DNA from: Streptomyces asoensis
GTDB taxonomy: Bacteria; Actinomycetota; Actinomycetes; Streptomycetales; Streptomycetaceae
Length of the DNA stretch: 64,000 nt
Assembly: GCF_013085465.1 (NCBI RefSeq)
Contig: NZ_CP049838.1
Coordinates: forward strand, 8,804,001 to 8,868,000
Direction of reading: 5' to 3'
How positions within the stretch are numbered: position 1 is the first letter of the stretch; every line of letters begins with the position of its first letter. A program made the translations under genes and the position numbers. Of this stretch, positions 48,682-57,616 are shown piece by piece. The notes under the pieces were generated by a model, which was not told the origin of the DNA, searched no databases, and saw only the letters and a list, made by a program, of their open reading frames with translations.

Positions 48682-49731
48682 ATGCCGTACGTCATGGTGC
48701 AGATACCGAACACGCCCGCGCCGACGAAGTCGCCGGCGCCGCGCCCCGTGCCCACGAGCGCCGACGTGGCCCGCCTGGCCGGCGTCTCGCGCGCGACCGT
48801 CTCCTACGTCCTGAACAACGCCAGTGCCGTACGCATCAGCGAGCCCACCCGCCGCCGCGTGCACGATGCCGCCAAGGAACTCGGGTACGTGCCGCACGCG
48901 GCCGCCCGTACCCTGCGGGCCGGACACAGCCGCATGGTCCTGATGCCCACCCTGCCCGTCCCGGCGGGCCCCCTCTACTCCCAGTTCGTGCACGACTTCC
49001 AGGGGGCGCTGAGCCGCCTCGACTACACCGTCGTCCAGTACGGCGCCACCGGTCTGCGCGGTGACGACGCCGCCCGGGCCTGGGCCGAACTGCGGCCCGT
49101 CGCCGTGCTGGTGCCCAGCCCCGGCGTCGGCCCGGAGGGGGTCGCCGTACTGAAGAGGTCCGGCGCCCGGGCCGTGGTGACCCTCGGTCCCGAGGCGGTC
49201 GAGGGCGCCCGAGCGCTGCTCCTGGACCACGCCGACGTCGGCCGTAGCGCCGCCATGCATCTGTACGCCCGCGGCCGCCGCCGGATCGGGGTGGTCGTCC
49301 CGGCCGAGCGCGGCATGGAGATGTTCGCCGCGCCCCGCCTGGCCGGCTCCCGCGAGGCGCTGCACGGCACGGACGCCACCGTCACCGAGCTGTCCCTGGC
49401 CTACACGGAGGAGTCCGCGGCCGCCCTCGCCGCCCGCTGGCCCGTCCTCGGTCTCGACGCCGTCTTCGCCTACAACGACGAGTACGCCATGCTGCTGATG
49501 CGCGCCCTTCAGGAGGCGGGCGTGCGCGTCCCCGAGGACGTCGCCGTCATCGGCGCCGACGACCTGATGCTCGGGCGGCTGCTGCGGCCCCGGCTCAGCA
49601 CCGTGCGGATCGCGCTGCCCTCCGGCCGCGACCTCGCCTCGCTGGTCGACCGGGCGGTGCGCAGCCCCGCGGCCGCCCCCGAGTCGCACGAACCGTTCGG
49701 AGCCACCGTGGTGCAGCGCGACTCCAGCTGA
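48682..49731 (+). CDS. LacI-family regulator
   Basis: A 349-residue LacI protein: helix-turn-helix and hinge TSADVARLAGVSRATVSYVL, RRRVHDAAKELGYVPHAAAR and a periplasmic-binding-type effector domain (RRRIGVVVPAERGMEMF, LDAVFAYNDEYAMLLMRALQ, EDVAVIGADDLMLG). A second ATG at 48694 is an alternative start. It is followed after 25 bp by pobA on the same strand, so it probably controls the aromatic operon, an unusual regulator type for that pathway (IclR or AraC regulators are more common). Confidence 0.9.
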   Translation: MPYVMVQIPNTPAPTKSPAPRPVPTSADVARLAGVSRATVSYVLNNASAVRISEPTRRRVHDAAKELGYVPHAAARTLRAGHSRMVLMPTLPVPAGPLYSQFVHDFQGALSRLDYTVVQYGATGLRGDDAARAWAELRPVAVLVPSPGVGPEGVAVLKRSGARAVVTLGPEAVEGARALLLDHADVGRSAAMHLYARGRRRIGVVVPAERGMEMFAAPRLAGSREALHGTDATVTELSLAYTEESAAALAARWPVLGLDAVFAYNDEYAMLLMRALQEAGVRVPEDVAVIGADDLMLGRLLRPRLSTVRIALPSGRDLASLVDRAVRSPAAAPESHEPFGATVVQRDSS

Positions 49732-49756
49732 ACTACGGTCGCAGGGGAGGCGTGCC

Positions 49757-50935
49757 ATGCGTGCGACGGTCGGCATCATCGGCGGCGGCCCCGCGGGACT
49801 GCTGCTCGCCCGGCTGCTGCACCGCGCGGGAGTCGACTGCGTGGTCCTGGAGAGCAGGGCCAGGCAGTACGTGGAGCGGCGCCAGCGTGCCGGAATGCTG
49901 GAGCAGGGCACGGTCGACGCCCTGCGCGAGGCGGGCGCCGCCGACCGGCTCGACACCGAGGGCCTGGTGCACCACGGCATCGAGCTGCGTTTCGACCGTG
50001 AACGCCACCATCTCGACTTCCCCGTCCTCACCGGCGGCCGCACGGTCACGATCTACGCCCAGACGGAGATCGTGAAGGATCTCGTCGCGCTTCAACTCGC
50101 CGACGGGCCGCCCCTGTTGTTCGAGGCGGCGGCGCTCGCCGTGGAGAAGCCGCTGAGCGGGTCGCCCGTCGTGCGGTTCCTGCACGAGGGCCGTGAACAG
50201 ACCCTCTCCTGTGACTGGGTCGTCGGCTGCGACGGTTCGCACGGTGTCGCCCGCGACGCCTTCCCGGCCGCCGCGGGCCGGACGTACACCCACGACTATC
50301 CGTACTCCTGGCTCGGTGTCCTCGCCGAAGTGCCGCCCTCCTGCGAGGAGTTGATCTACGCACGCCATGAACGCGGCTTCGCCCTGCACAGCATGCGTTC
50401 GCCGCGGATCTCCCGGCTCTACCTCCAAGTCCCCAACGGCACCCGCCTGCTCGAGTGGCCCGACGACCGGATCTGGGACGAACTCGCCGCCCGCTTCGCC
50501 GTCGACGCCGACTGGACGCTGCGCCCCGGCCCGATCATCAGCAAGTCCGTGACGCCGATGCGCAGCCTCGTCCACGAGCCGATGCGGCACGGTCGGCTGC
50601 TGCTCGCCGGGGACGCCGCCCACATCGTCCCGCCGACCGGCGCCAAGGGGCTCAACCTCGCCGTCTCGGACGTACGGCTGCTCGGCGGCGCCTTCGCCGA
50701 ACTGCGCGCCACCGGGTCCACGAGGCTGCTGGACGGGTACTCGGATCTTTGTCTGCGACGTGTGTGGCAGGCGACCCGCTTTTCCGACGACATGACTAGG
50801 ATGTTGCACGCTCAACCAGATGGAGATGCGTTCGACCATCGGATGCAGCTCGCCCGGCTGCGCCGGATCACCGCATCCCGCCACGCCGCCGCCGAACTGG
50901 CGGCCAACTACACGGGACTTCCCCTCCCCCTGTGA
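49757..50935 (+). CDS. pobA: 4-hydroxybenzoate 3-monooxygenase PobA
   Basis: A 392-residue FAD/NAD(P)H aromatic hydroxylase converting 4-hydroxybenzoate to protocatechuate, at the length normal for PobA. Motifs: FAD IIGGGPAGLLLARLL, ESRARQYVERRQRAGMLEQG, GCDGSHGVARDAFP, YPYSWLGVLAE and LLAGDAAHIVPPTGAKGLNL. GGGGAGG precedes the ATG. Protocatechuate ring-cleavage genes (pca) are not in the window. Confidence 0.93.
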   Translation: MRATVGIIGGGPAGLLLARLLHRAGVDCVVLESRARQYVERRQRAGMLEQGTVDALREAGAADRLDTEGLVHHGIELRFDRERHHLDFPVLTGGRTVTIYAQTEIVKDLVALQLADGPPLLFEAAALAVEKPLSGSPVVRFLHEGREQTLSCDWVVGCDGSHGVARDAFPAAAGRTYTHDYPYSWLGVLAEVPPSCEELIYARHERGFALHSMRSPRISRLYLQVPNGTRLLEWPDDRIWDELAARFAVDADWTLRPGPIISKSVTPMRSLVHEPMRHGRLLLAGDAAHIVPPTGAKGLNLAVSDVRLLGGAFAELRATGSTRLLDGYSDLCLRRVWQATRFSDDMTRMLHAQPDGDAFDHRMQLARLRRITASRHAAAELAANYTGLPLPL

Positions 50936-50974
50936 GAGCCGCGAGTCCCGCGGGTCACCGATCGGAGAGCCTTC

Positions 50975-52411
50975 ATGCCGCTGCTCGACCCCAAGAACTG
51001 GCAGTCCCGCACCTTGTCGGGCCCCCGGTACACCGTGACCGAGCCCGCCACCGGCGACCCGCTGGGCACCGTCGACCTGGCGGGCGCCGCGGACGTCGGT
51101 CCCGCCGCCGAGGCCGCCCGCGCCGCGCAGACCGAGTGGGCCCGGCTGCCCCACTTCGTACGCGCCGGTGTGCTGCGCAAAGCCGGCGACCTGTTCGCCG
51201 CACACGCCGACGAACTGCGCGAGTGGATCGTCCGCGAGTCCGGATCCATACCCGGCAAGGCCGACTTCGAGCTGCACGTCGCCGCCCAGGAGTGCTACGA
51301 GGCCGCAGCCCTCGCCTCCCGCCCGGCCGGACAGGTCCTGCCCAGCGAGGCGCCCCGGCTGTCGTACACCCGGCGGGTGCCCGTCGGCGTCGTCGGCGTG
51401 ATCTCCCCGTTCAACGCCCCGCTGATCCTGTCGATCCGGTCCGTCGCGCCCGCCCTCGCGCTCGGCAACGCGGTCGTCCTCAAGCCGGACCCGCGTACGG
51501 CGGTGTGCGGTGGACTGGCCCTGGCCGCGGTCTTCGCGGAGGCCGGCCTGCCCGAGAACCTCCTGCACATCCTCCCGGGCGGCGCCGAGACCGGTGCGGC
51601 CCTGGTCGCCGACCCGCGTGTGCCGGTGATCTCCTTCACCGGCTCCACCGGCGCCGGCCGCGCGGTCGGCGAGGCCGCCGGCCGCCACCTCAAGCGGGCC
51701 CACCTGGAACTCGGCGGCAACTCCGCCCTGATCGTGCTGGAGGACGCCGACCTGGACGCGGTGATCTCCACCGCGGCCTGGGGTTCCTTCTTCCACCAGG
51801 GCCAGATCTGCATGACCACCGGGCGCCACCTGGTGCACGCCTCCCTCTACGAGGAGTACGTGGAGCGACTCGCGGCGAAGGCCGACGCCCTCGCCGTCGG
51901 CGACCCGCACCGCGCGCAGGTCCACCTCGGCCCGCTCATCGACGACGGCCAGCTCGCCAAGGTGCACGGCCTGGTGGAGGCCAGTACCGCGGCCGGCGCC
52001 AAGCTCGCCGCGGGCGGCAGGCACGAGGAGCTCTTCTACCGGCCGACCGTCCTCGCGGGCGTCGACGACGACACCCCCGCCTACGCGGAGGAGGTCTTCG
52101 GCCCGGTGGCCCCCGTCCGCGCCTTCAGCACCCTGGACGAGGCGGCGGATCTGGCCGCGCGCAGCTCCTACGGCCTCTCGCTCGGCATCGTCACCCGGGA
52201 CGCCGCCCGCGGTCTCGACCTCGCCGAACGCGTCCCGACCGGCATCGTGCACATCAACGACCAGACGGTGAACGACGAGGCCGTGGCGCCCTTCGGCGGG
52301 GTCGCCGCCTCCGGCACCGGCGCCCGCTTCGGCGGCGAGGCCAACCTCGAGGCCTTCACCGACGTGCGCTGGACGACGGTGCGCGCGGACGTGGCGCCGT
52401 ACCCCTTCTGA
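50975..52411 (+). CDS. Aromatic aldehyde dehydrogenase (benzaldehyde/vanillin type)
   Basis: A 478-residue NAD(P)-dependent aldehyde dehydrogenase with catalytic C279 (GQICMTTGRH) and general base E245 (HLELGGNSA). SFTGSTGAGRAVGEAAG binds the cofactor, and EEVFGPVAPV and HINDQTVNDEA are typical of the vanillin/benzaldehyde subgroup. It follows pobA by 39 bp; together they would take 4-hydroxybenzaldehyde to 4-hydroxybenzoate and on to protocatechuate. Confidence 0.9.
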   Translation: MPLLDPKNWQSRTLSGPRYTVTEPATGDPLGTVDLAGAADVGPAAEAARAAQTEWARLPHFVRAGVLRKAGDLFAAHADELREWIVRESGSIPGKADFELHVAAQECYEAAALASRPAGQVLPSEAPRLSYTRRVPVGVVGVISPFNAPLILSIRSVAPALALGNAVVLKPDPRTAVCGGLALAAVFAEAGLPENLLHILPGGAETGAALVADPRVPVISFTGSTGAGRAVGEAAGRHLKRAHLELGGNSALIVLEDADLDAVISTAAWGSFFHQGQICMTTGRHLVHASLYEEYVERLAAKADALAVGDPHRAQVHLGPLIDDGQLAKVHGLVEASTAAGAKLAAGGRHEELFYRPTVLAGVDDDTPAYAEEVFGPVAPVRAFSTLDEAADLAARSSYGLSLGIVTRDAARGLDLAERVPTGIVHINDQTVNDEAVAPFGGVAASGTGARFGGEANLEAFTDVRWTTVRADVAPYPF

Positions 52412-52453
52412 GTACTCCCGTGCCGGGGACTCCTGTTCCGGGGACTCCCGGGT

Positions 52454-52858
52454 CTACTCGGCCTGGGCGGCCGGGGAGCCGTCGGCCCCGGCCTTGGCCT
52501 GCTCTTCCTCGATCGACTTGCGGACCTCGTCCATGTCCAGCTTGCGCGCCTGTCCGATGACGTCCGTGAGGGCGGCCTCGGGCAGGGCGCCCGGCTGTGC
52601 GAACACGGCGACCCGGTCCCGCACGATCATCAGCGTCGGGATCGACTGGATACCGAAGGCCGCGGCCAGCTCCGGCTGCGCCTCGGTGTCGACCTTGCCG
52701 AACACCAGGTCCGGGTTCTCCTGCGCGGCCTTGTCGTAGACCGGGGCGAACTGACGGCACGGGCCGCACCAGGACGCCCAGAAGTCGATCAGGACGAAGT
52801 CGTTGTCGGTGACCGTCTGGTCGAAGTTCTCCTTGGTGAGCTCCACGGTGCTGCTCAT
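52454..52858 (-). CDS. Thioredoxin with C-terminal extension
   Basis: A 134-residue thioredoxin-fold protein with the canonical WCGPC redox motif (C31, C34) in FVLIDFWASWCGPCRQF and the cis-Pro QSIPTLMI. About 25 charged residues (KSIEEEQAKAGADGSPAAQ) extend the usual C-terminus. ATG at 52858 has GAGGAA upstream. Reduces disulfides; sits beside a flavoprotein disulfide reductase gene transcribed divergently. Confidence 0.93.
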   Translation of the reverse strand: MSSTVELTKENFDQTVTDNDFVLIDFWASWCGPCRQFAPVYDKAAQENPDLVFGKVDTEAQPELAAAFGIQSIPTLMIVRDRVAVFAQPGALPEAALTDVIGQARKLDMDEVRKSIEEEQAKAGADGSPAAQAE

Positions 52859-53001
52859 GGCGTGATTCCTCTTCCCGGTGCTTCCTGTCAGGGCTCCCCT
52901 GACATGGGGTGAAACCGTCCGCGACAACACGGCCGGCCCGACGCGTATTCCGCGCCCCTACCCGTGTGGCCTCCCGGCACACCACCCACCAGACTGACCC
53001 C

Positions 53002-54420
53002 ATGACGGAAACGGAAACCAACCTGTACGACGTGGTTGTGCTCGGAGCCGGGCCCGTGGGGGAGAACGTCGCCGACCGCACCCGTGCGGCCGGCCTCACC
53101 ACCGCGGTCGTGGAGAGTGAACTGGTCGGCGGCGAGTGCTCGTACTGGGCCTGCATGCCCAGCAAGGCCCTGCTGCGCCCGGTGATCGCCCGCGCGGACG
53201 CCCGCAGGCTGCCCGGCCTGCGCGAGGCGGTGCAAGGCCCGCTGGACACGGCGGCGGTCCTCGCCCGCCGCAACTGGTTCACCGGCGACTGGACGGACGA
53301 CGGTCAGGTCGACTGGATCAAGAGCATCGGCGCGGACCTCTATCGCGGCCACGGGAGACTGACCGGCCCGCGCACGGTGACGGTCGGGGACAAGGTGCTC
53401 ACGGCCCGCCACGCGGTCGTCGTCGCCACCGGGACCCGCGCCGCACTGCCCGACCTGCCGGGCCTCGCCGAGGTCAGGCCCTGGACGAGCCGGGAGGCGA
53501 CCAGCGCCCAGTCCGCGCCCGGCCGGCTCGTCGTGGTCGGCGGGGGAGTCGTCGCGACCGAGATGGCCACCGCCTGGCAGGCCCTCGGCTCGCACGTCAC
53601 CCTGCTCGTGCGGGGCAAGGGCCTGCTCGACCGGATGGAGCCGTTCGCGGGCGAACTGGTCGCCGAGGCGCTCACCGAGGCCGGCGCGGACGTGCGCACG
53701 GGCACCTCGGTGGCGTCGGTGACCCGCTCCGACGGTACCGTCGTGGTCGTCACCGACACCGGCGAGCGCATCGAGGCCGACGAGATCCTCTTCGCCGTCG
53801 GCCGCGCCCCGCGCACCGACGACATCGGCCTGGACACGGTCGGCCTGGCACCCGGCTCCTGGCTCACCGTCGACGACAGCCTGCGCGTCACCGGCACCGA
53901 CTGGCTCTACGGGGTGGGCGACGTCAACCACCGGGCCCTCCTCACCCACCAGGGCAAGTACCAGGCCCGGATCGCGGGCGCCGCCATCGCCGCCCGCGCC
54001 GCCGGGACGCCCCTGACCCAGACCGACCCGTGGAGCGCCCACGCCGCCACGGCCGACCACGAGTCCGTCCCCCAGGTCGTCTTCACCGACCCGGAGGCGG
54101 CCGCCGTCGGACTCTCGCTCGCCGAGGCGGAACAGGCCGGACACCGGGTGCGGGCCGTCGACGTCGACATGTCGTCGGTGGCCGGAGCGGGGCTGTACGC
54201 CGAGGGCTACAAGGGCCGCGCCCGGATGGTCGTCGACGTGGAGCAGGAGATCCTGCGCGGCGTCACCTTCGTCGGCCCGGGTGTCGGCGAGCTGATCCAC
54301 TCGGCGACGATCGCGGTCGCCGGCCAGGTCCCGCTCGCCCGGCTGTGGCACGCCGTCCCGTCCTACCCGACGCTCAGCGAGGTGTGGCTGCGGCTGCTGG
54401 AGGCCTACCGGGACAACTGA
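53002..54420 (+). CDS. FAD-dependent pyridine nucleotide-disulfide oxidoreductase
   Basis: A 472-residue enzyme of the glutathione reductase/lipoamide dehydrogenase/mercuric reductase superfamily. FAD motif VVLGAGPVGENVADR (13-27); redox pair C46 and C51 in GGECSYWACMPSKAL (CX4C); second Rossmann LVVVGGGVVATEMATAW; GVGDVNHRALLTHQGKY; C-terminal dimer domain with HAVPSYPTLSEVW. The active-site loop differs from lipoamide dehydrogenase (GGTCVNVGCIPSK), so its partner thiol is uncertain. ATG 53002. Confidence 0.88.
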   Translation: MTETETNLYDVVVLGAGPVGENVADRTRAAGLTTAVVESELVGGECSYWACMPSKALLRPVIARADARRLPGLREAVQGPLDTAAVLARRNWFTGDWTDDGQVDWIKSIGADLYRGHGRLTGPRTVTVGDKVLTARHAVVVATGTRAALPDLPGLAEVRPWTSREATSAQSAPGRLVVVGGGVVATEMATAWQALGSHVTLLVRGKGLLDRMEPFAGELVAEALTEAGADVRTGTSVASVTRSDGTVVVVTDTGERIEADEILFAVGRAPRTDDIGLDTVGLAPGSWLTVDDSLRVTGTDWLYGVGDVNHRALLTHQGKYQARIAGAAIAARAAGTPLTQTDPWSAHAATADHESVPQVVFTDPEAAAVGLSLAEAEQAGHRVRAVDVDMSSVAGAGLYAEGYKGRARMVVDVEQEILRGVTFVGPGVGELIHSATIAVAGQVPLARLWHAVPSYPTLSEVWLRLLEAYRDN

Positions 54421-54446
54421 GGGAACCGGGCCTACCGGCCTGCCCC

Positions 54447-55091
54447 TCAGGGGAGTTCGAACCCCAGCGCCCTCGCGGCCGGCTCCGCCGTCGGCTGCGT
54501 CCAGCGTTCGAGCACGGCCTGGTTGGCCGAGAGCGAGCGCGGTTCGGCCCGGTCGAGGTAGAGCAGACCGTCGAGGTGGTCCGTCTCGTGCTGGACGATA
54601 CGGGCGGGCCAGCCGCCGAACACCTCGTCCAGCGGCCGGCCGTGCTCGTCCGCACCCGTGAGCCGCACCTCGGCGTGCCGGGCCACCACCGCCTGGTAGC
54701 CCGGCACGCTCAGGCAGCCCTCGAAGAAGGCGGCACGGGCCGAACCGACCGGCTCGTACGACGGGTTGACCAGGACCCGGAACGGCTGGGGCACCCGGCC
54801 GCGGGCCAGCCGCACCTCTTCCGGCACCGGCGCCGGGTCCTCGATGACGGCGATCCGCAGCTCCACACCGACCTGCGGGGCGGCGAGGCCGACGCCCGGC
54901 GCCGCGTGCATGGTCACGCGCAGGGCCTCGACGAACCGGGCCAGCAGAGCGGGGTCGAGCTGGCCCTCGTAGCGCGGTGTGCCCGTCCGCAGGATCGGGT
55001 CTCCGGCCGCGACGATGGGCAACGGGCCGCCGGGGGCGAGGAGTTCCTCGATCCGTTCGGCAAGGGGCGCGCGGGGACTGGGAGATGCCAT
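54447..55091 (-). CDS. def: Peptide deformylase
   Basis: A 214-residue metalloenzyme that removes the formyl group from nascent N-terminal formyl-Met. All three motifs are present: GVGLAAPQ at 66-73, EGCLS, and HETDH (metal-binding HExxH). About 25 extra residues precede the fold. Streptomyces has several copies; this is a paralogue in an accessory location and could protect against natural deformylase inhibitors, although no inhibitor genes are near. The ATG at 55091 has only a weak ribosome-binding site. Confidence 0.92.
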   Translation of the reverse strand: MASPSPRAPLAERIEELLAPGGPLPIVAAGDPILRTGTPRYEGQLDPALLARFVEALRVTMHAAPGVGLAAPQVGVELRIAVIEDPAPVPEEVRLARGRVPQPFRVLVNPSYEPVGSARAAFFEGCLSVPGYQAVVARHAEVRLTGADEHGRPLDEVFGGWPARIVQHETDHLDGLLYLDRAEPRSLSANQAVLERWTQPTAEPAARALGFELP

Positions 55092-55120
55092 CGGGCCAGC
55101 ATGCCACGACCGCATGGCAT

Positions 55121-55134
55121 GTGACTCACGTCAC
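55121..55134. promoter_or_regulatory. Crp-like binding site
   Basis: GTGACTCACGTCAC has the form GTG-N6-GNCAC, the recalled Streptomyces Crp consensus, and GTGAC/GTCAC arms are symmetric. It is 30 bp upstream of the deformylase start and 118 bp before the PepSY protein gene. Confidence 0.45.
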
Positions 55135-55251
55135 TCGAAGTGGCGGGAACTCGGCGCCGTCCGCCGCCGACTACTGGTGCGTCACGGCTGAAAAACGTCC
55201 CCCGGGCCGCTGACCCCGACCCACTCCTCCTGCCCCCGGAGAAGCCCCACC

Positions 55252-56649
55252 ATGTCCACCGCTCCCCCGACAACCACGGACGAGGCCCCGCAAGCAGCGG
55301 CCCCCGCGCCGAAGTCCCGCGGTCCGTGGGCCCCGCTGCGCCCGCTGATACTGCGTCTGCACTTCTACGCCGGCGTGTTCGTGGCGCCGTTCCTGCTGGT
55401 CGCCGCAGCCACCGGGTTCCTCTACGCCGGCGCGTTCCAGGCCGAGAAGCTCGTGTACTCCCACGAGATGACCGTGCCGGTCGGCGACGCGTCGCTGTCG
55501 ATGTCCGAGCAGGTGGACGCCGCCCGCAAGGCCTACCCCGAGGGTACGGTTTCGGCCGTCCGCCCGTCGCCGGAGGACGACGCCACGACCCGGGTGATGC
55601 TGTCCGGCGTCAAGGGCGTCGACGCCACCCACACCCTCGCCGTGTTCGTCGACCCGTACACGGGCAAGGTGCGCGGCGCGCTGGAGCAGTACGGCTCCAC
55701 CGGCGCGCTGCCGCTGCGCACCTGGATCGACGAGTTCCACCGCGATCTGCACCTCGGCGAGAACGGCCGCCTCTACAGCGAACTCGCCGCCAGCTGGCTG
55801 TGGGTGATCGCGGGCGGCGGTCTGGTGCTCTGGTTCTCCCGGCGGCGCGCCCTGCGCAAGGTCCGCGGCACCGCCGGACGGCGCCGCACGCTGGGTCTGC
55901 ACGGCACCGTCGGCGTGTGGGCCGCCGCCGGCTTCATCTTCCTGTCCGCGACCGGACTGACCTGGTCCACCTATGCGGGCGCCAACATCGACGTACTGCG
56001 CACCTCGCTCGGCCAGGCCACCCCGTCGGTCTCGGCGGCCGCGAGCGGCGGCGAGCACGCCGGTCACGACACGGCCTCCGGCGCGGGCGGGGACGGCGAG
56101 CACGGCGTCGGCCTCGACGAGATCCTGGCCGCCGCGCGGGCCGAGGGCCTGGGCGACCCGGTCGAGATCGTCCCGCCCGCGGACGCCTCCTCCGCGTACG
56201 TGGTCAAGCAGGTGCAGCGCAGCTGGCCCGAGAAGCAGGACGCGGTGGCGATCGACCCGGCCACCGGCGAGGTCACCGACGTGCTGCGGTTCGACGACTA
56301 CCCGCTGCTCGCCAAGCTGACCCGCTGGGGCATCGACCTGCACACCGGCGTCCTGTTCGGCCTGGTCAACCAGCTCGCGCTGATGCTTCTCGCGGGGTCC
56401 CTGATCCTGCTGATCGTGTGGGGATACCGCATGTGGTGGCAGCGCGGCCGCGGTTCCGCCTTCGGCCGGCCCATCCCGCGCGGCGCCTGGGCGCAGGTCC
56501 CGCCGTACGTCCTCGTCCCGCTGATGGCGGCGGTCGCCGTGGTCGCCTACTTCGTCCCGCTCCTCGGCATCCCGCTGGCCGGCTTCCTGGTCGTGGACGT
56601 CGTCCTCGGCGAGATCGCGCACCGGCGGGGGCGGCGGGCGGCTGCCTGA
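55252..56649 (+). CDS. PepSY-associated TM-helix membrane protein
   Basis: A 465-residue membrane protein with four to six helices: LRLHFYAGVFVAPFLLVAAA near the N-terminus, RTWIDEFHRDLHLGENGRLY, LWVIAGGGLVLWFSRRRALR, GLHGTVGVWAAAGFIFLSAT, then a His-rich insertion (GGEHAGHDTASGAGGDGEHG) and a PepSY extracellular domain. Related proteins (PiuB/YdhE type) take part in iron-siderophore reduction or uptake; the His-rich loop could bind metal. Its Crp-like upstream site suggests global control. ATG at 55252. Confidence 0.85.
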   Translation: MSTAPPTTTDEAPQAAAPAPKSRGPWAPLRPLILRLHFYAGVFVAPFLLVAAATGFLYAGAFQAEKLVYSHEMTVPVGDASLSMSEQVDAARKAYPEGTVSAVRPSPEDDATTRVMLSGVKGVDATHTLAVFVDPYTGKVRGALEQYGSTGALPLRTWIDEFHRDLHLGENGRLYSELAASWLWVIAGGGLVLWFSRRRALRKVRGTAGRRRTLGLHGTVGVWAAAGFIFLSATGLTWSTYAGANIDVLRTSLGQATPSVSAAASGGEHAGHDTASGAGGDGEHGVGLDEILAAARAEGLGDPVEIVPPADASSAYVVKQVQRSWPEKQDAVAIDPATGEVTDVLRFDDYPLLAKLTRWGIDLHTGVLFGLVNQLALMLLAGSLILLIVWGYRMWWQRGRGSAFGRPIPRGAWAQVPPYVLVPLMAAVAVVAYFVPLLGIPLAGFLVVDVVLGEIAHRRGRRAAA

Positions 56650-56662
56650 GCGAGCCTGTGCA

Positions 56663-56707
56663 CGACGAGCGGCCCGGCGGCAGAAGTCACCGCCGGGCCG
56701 CTCGTCG
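56663..56707. terminator. Perfect 18-bp bidirectional hairpin terminator
   Basis: CGACGAGCGGCCCGGCGG (56663-56680) pairs with its exact complement at 56690-56707, loop 9 nt, in the gap between two converging genes. Confidence 0.85.
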
Positions 56708-56715
56708 TCCCGGGC

Positions 56716-57087
56716 TCAGGCCTCGGGGAAGTCCCCGGCCAGCGCCGCGGCGAGCCGCAGGTGCGGTCCCGCCTCCGTGTGCCGCCCCTGTCGCTCCAGG
56801 GTGCGGCCCAGCATCAGCCGGGCGTAGTGCTCCACCGGGTCCCGCTCGACGATGAGCCGCAACTCGGTCTCGGCGCGGAGCAGTTGGGCCGAGTGGTAGT
56901 AGGCGCGGGCCAGCAGCAGCCGCGGTCCGGTCTGCTCCGGCACCTCCTCGACCAGCCCGACCAGCACCCGCGCGGCGGCGGCGTACTCCTTCGCGGCGAA
57001 GAACAGCTGCGCCCGCTCCCACCGCTCGGCCGGCGTTCCGTGGGCGTAGTAGGCGGTGTTGTCGGTCGTCTCGTATGTGGTGTCCAC
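56716..57087 (-). CDS. Small TPR-repeat protein
   Basis: A 123-residue tetratricopeptide protein (RWERAQLFFAAKEYAAAARV, RLLLARAYYHSAQLLRAETE, HYARLMLGRTLERQGRHTEA: three TPR units). It is a short scaffold for protein contacts; the partner is unknown. GTG at 57087 follows AAGGAGG. Confidence 0.82.
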   Translation of the reverse strand: MDTTYETTDNTAYYAHGTPAERWERAQLFFAAKEYAAAARVLVGLVEEVPEQTGPRLLLARAYYHSAQLLRAETELRLIVERDPVEHYARLMLGRTLERQGRHTEAGPHLRLAAALAGDFPEA

Positions 57088-57161
57088 TCGTGCCTCCTTC
57101 GAGGCCGACAACCGGGCATGGTGGTTGAATATTCCACTACCTGGAGGGGGGCGTGGGTGCG

Positions 57162-57614
57162 CTACCGAGCCGCGCGGGTCAGCTCCGCCAGCTCCGCCTC
57201 GGCCCGCTCGGTGACGCGGGCGAGGACGCGGCCGGTGGCCGCCAGGTCCTCCGGCGGGATCCCGGCATAGATCCGGGCCGAGATCTCGCCCGTCTCGGCG
57301 CCGACGACGGCGAACAGCTCACGCCCGGCGTCCGTGGGCCGGACCAGAGGGCCGTCGGCCGCCAGCAGCCCTGCGGCGAGCAGCCCGTCGACGGTGGCGT
57401 GTACGTCCGCCGCTTCGGTCTTGAGTGCGTCGGTCACCCGCTCGACGAGCGCGCCGCGTTCCAGCGGTCCGTCGGCGGTGACGGCCGCCCGCAGGGTGAT
57501 CTGCTCCTGGAAGGTGGCGCCGTGCCGTGCCAGGACTCGCTCCAGGACGGCGCGGCCCGCGTAGTGGGCCAGCCCTATGGTGCGGCCGCCGACGGGCGGT
57601 GCGGTGTCGGTCAT
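57162..57614 (-). CDS. Winged-helix-like regulator next to MarR gene
   Basis: A 150-residue protein (GLAHYAGRAVLERVLARHGA, ALVERVTDALKTEAADVHAT, GLLAAGLLAADGPLVRPTDA) resembling MarR-type winged helices in size and in the RPTDAG stretch (wing region LTDEG). It follows the MarR gene by 2 bp on the same strand, so they are one transcript. Function uncertain. Confidence 0.6.
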   Translation of the reverse strand: MTDTAPPVGGRTIGLAHYAGRAVLERVLARHGATFQEQITLRAAVTADGPLERGALVERVTDALKTEAADVHATVDGLLAAGLLAADGPLVRPTDAGRELFAVVGAETGEISARIYAGIPPEDLAATGRVLARVTERAEAELAELTRAAR

Positions 57615-57616
57615 CG

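Noticed and set aside
52412..52453. Short CCGGGGACTCC repeat between aldehyde dehydrogenase and thioredoxin
   Set aside because: Only two imperfect copies in a 40-bp convergent gap; too little to call an element or a clear terminator.
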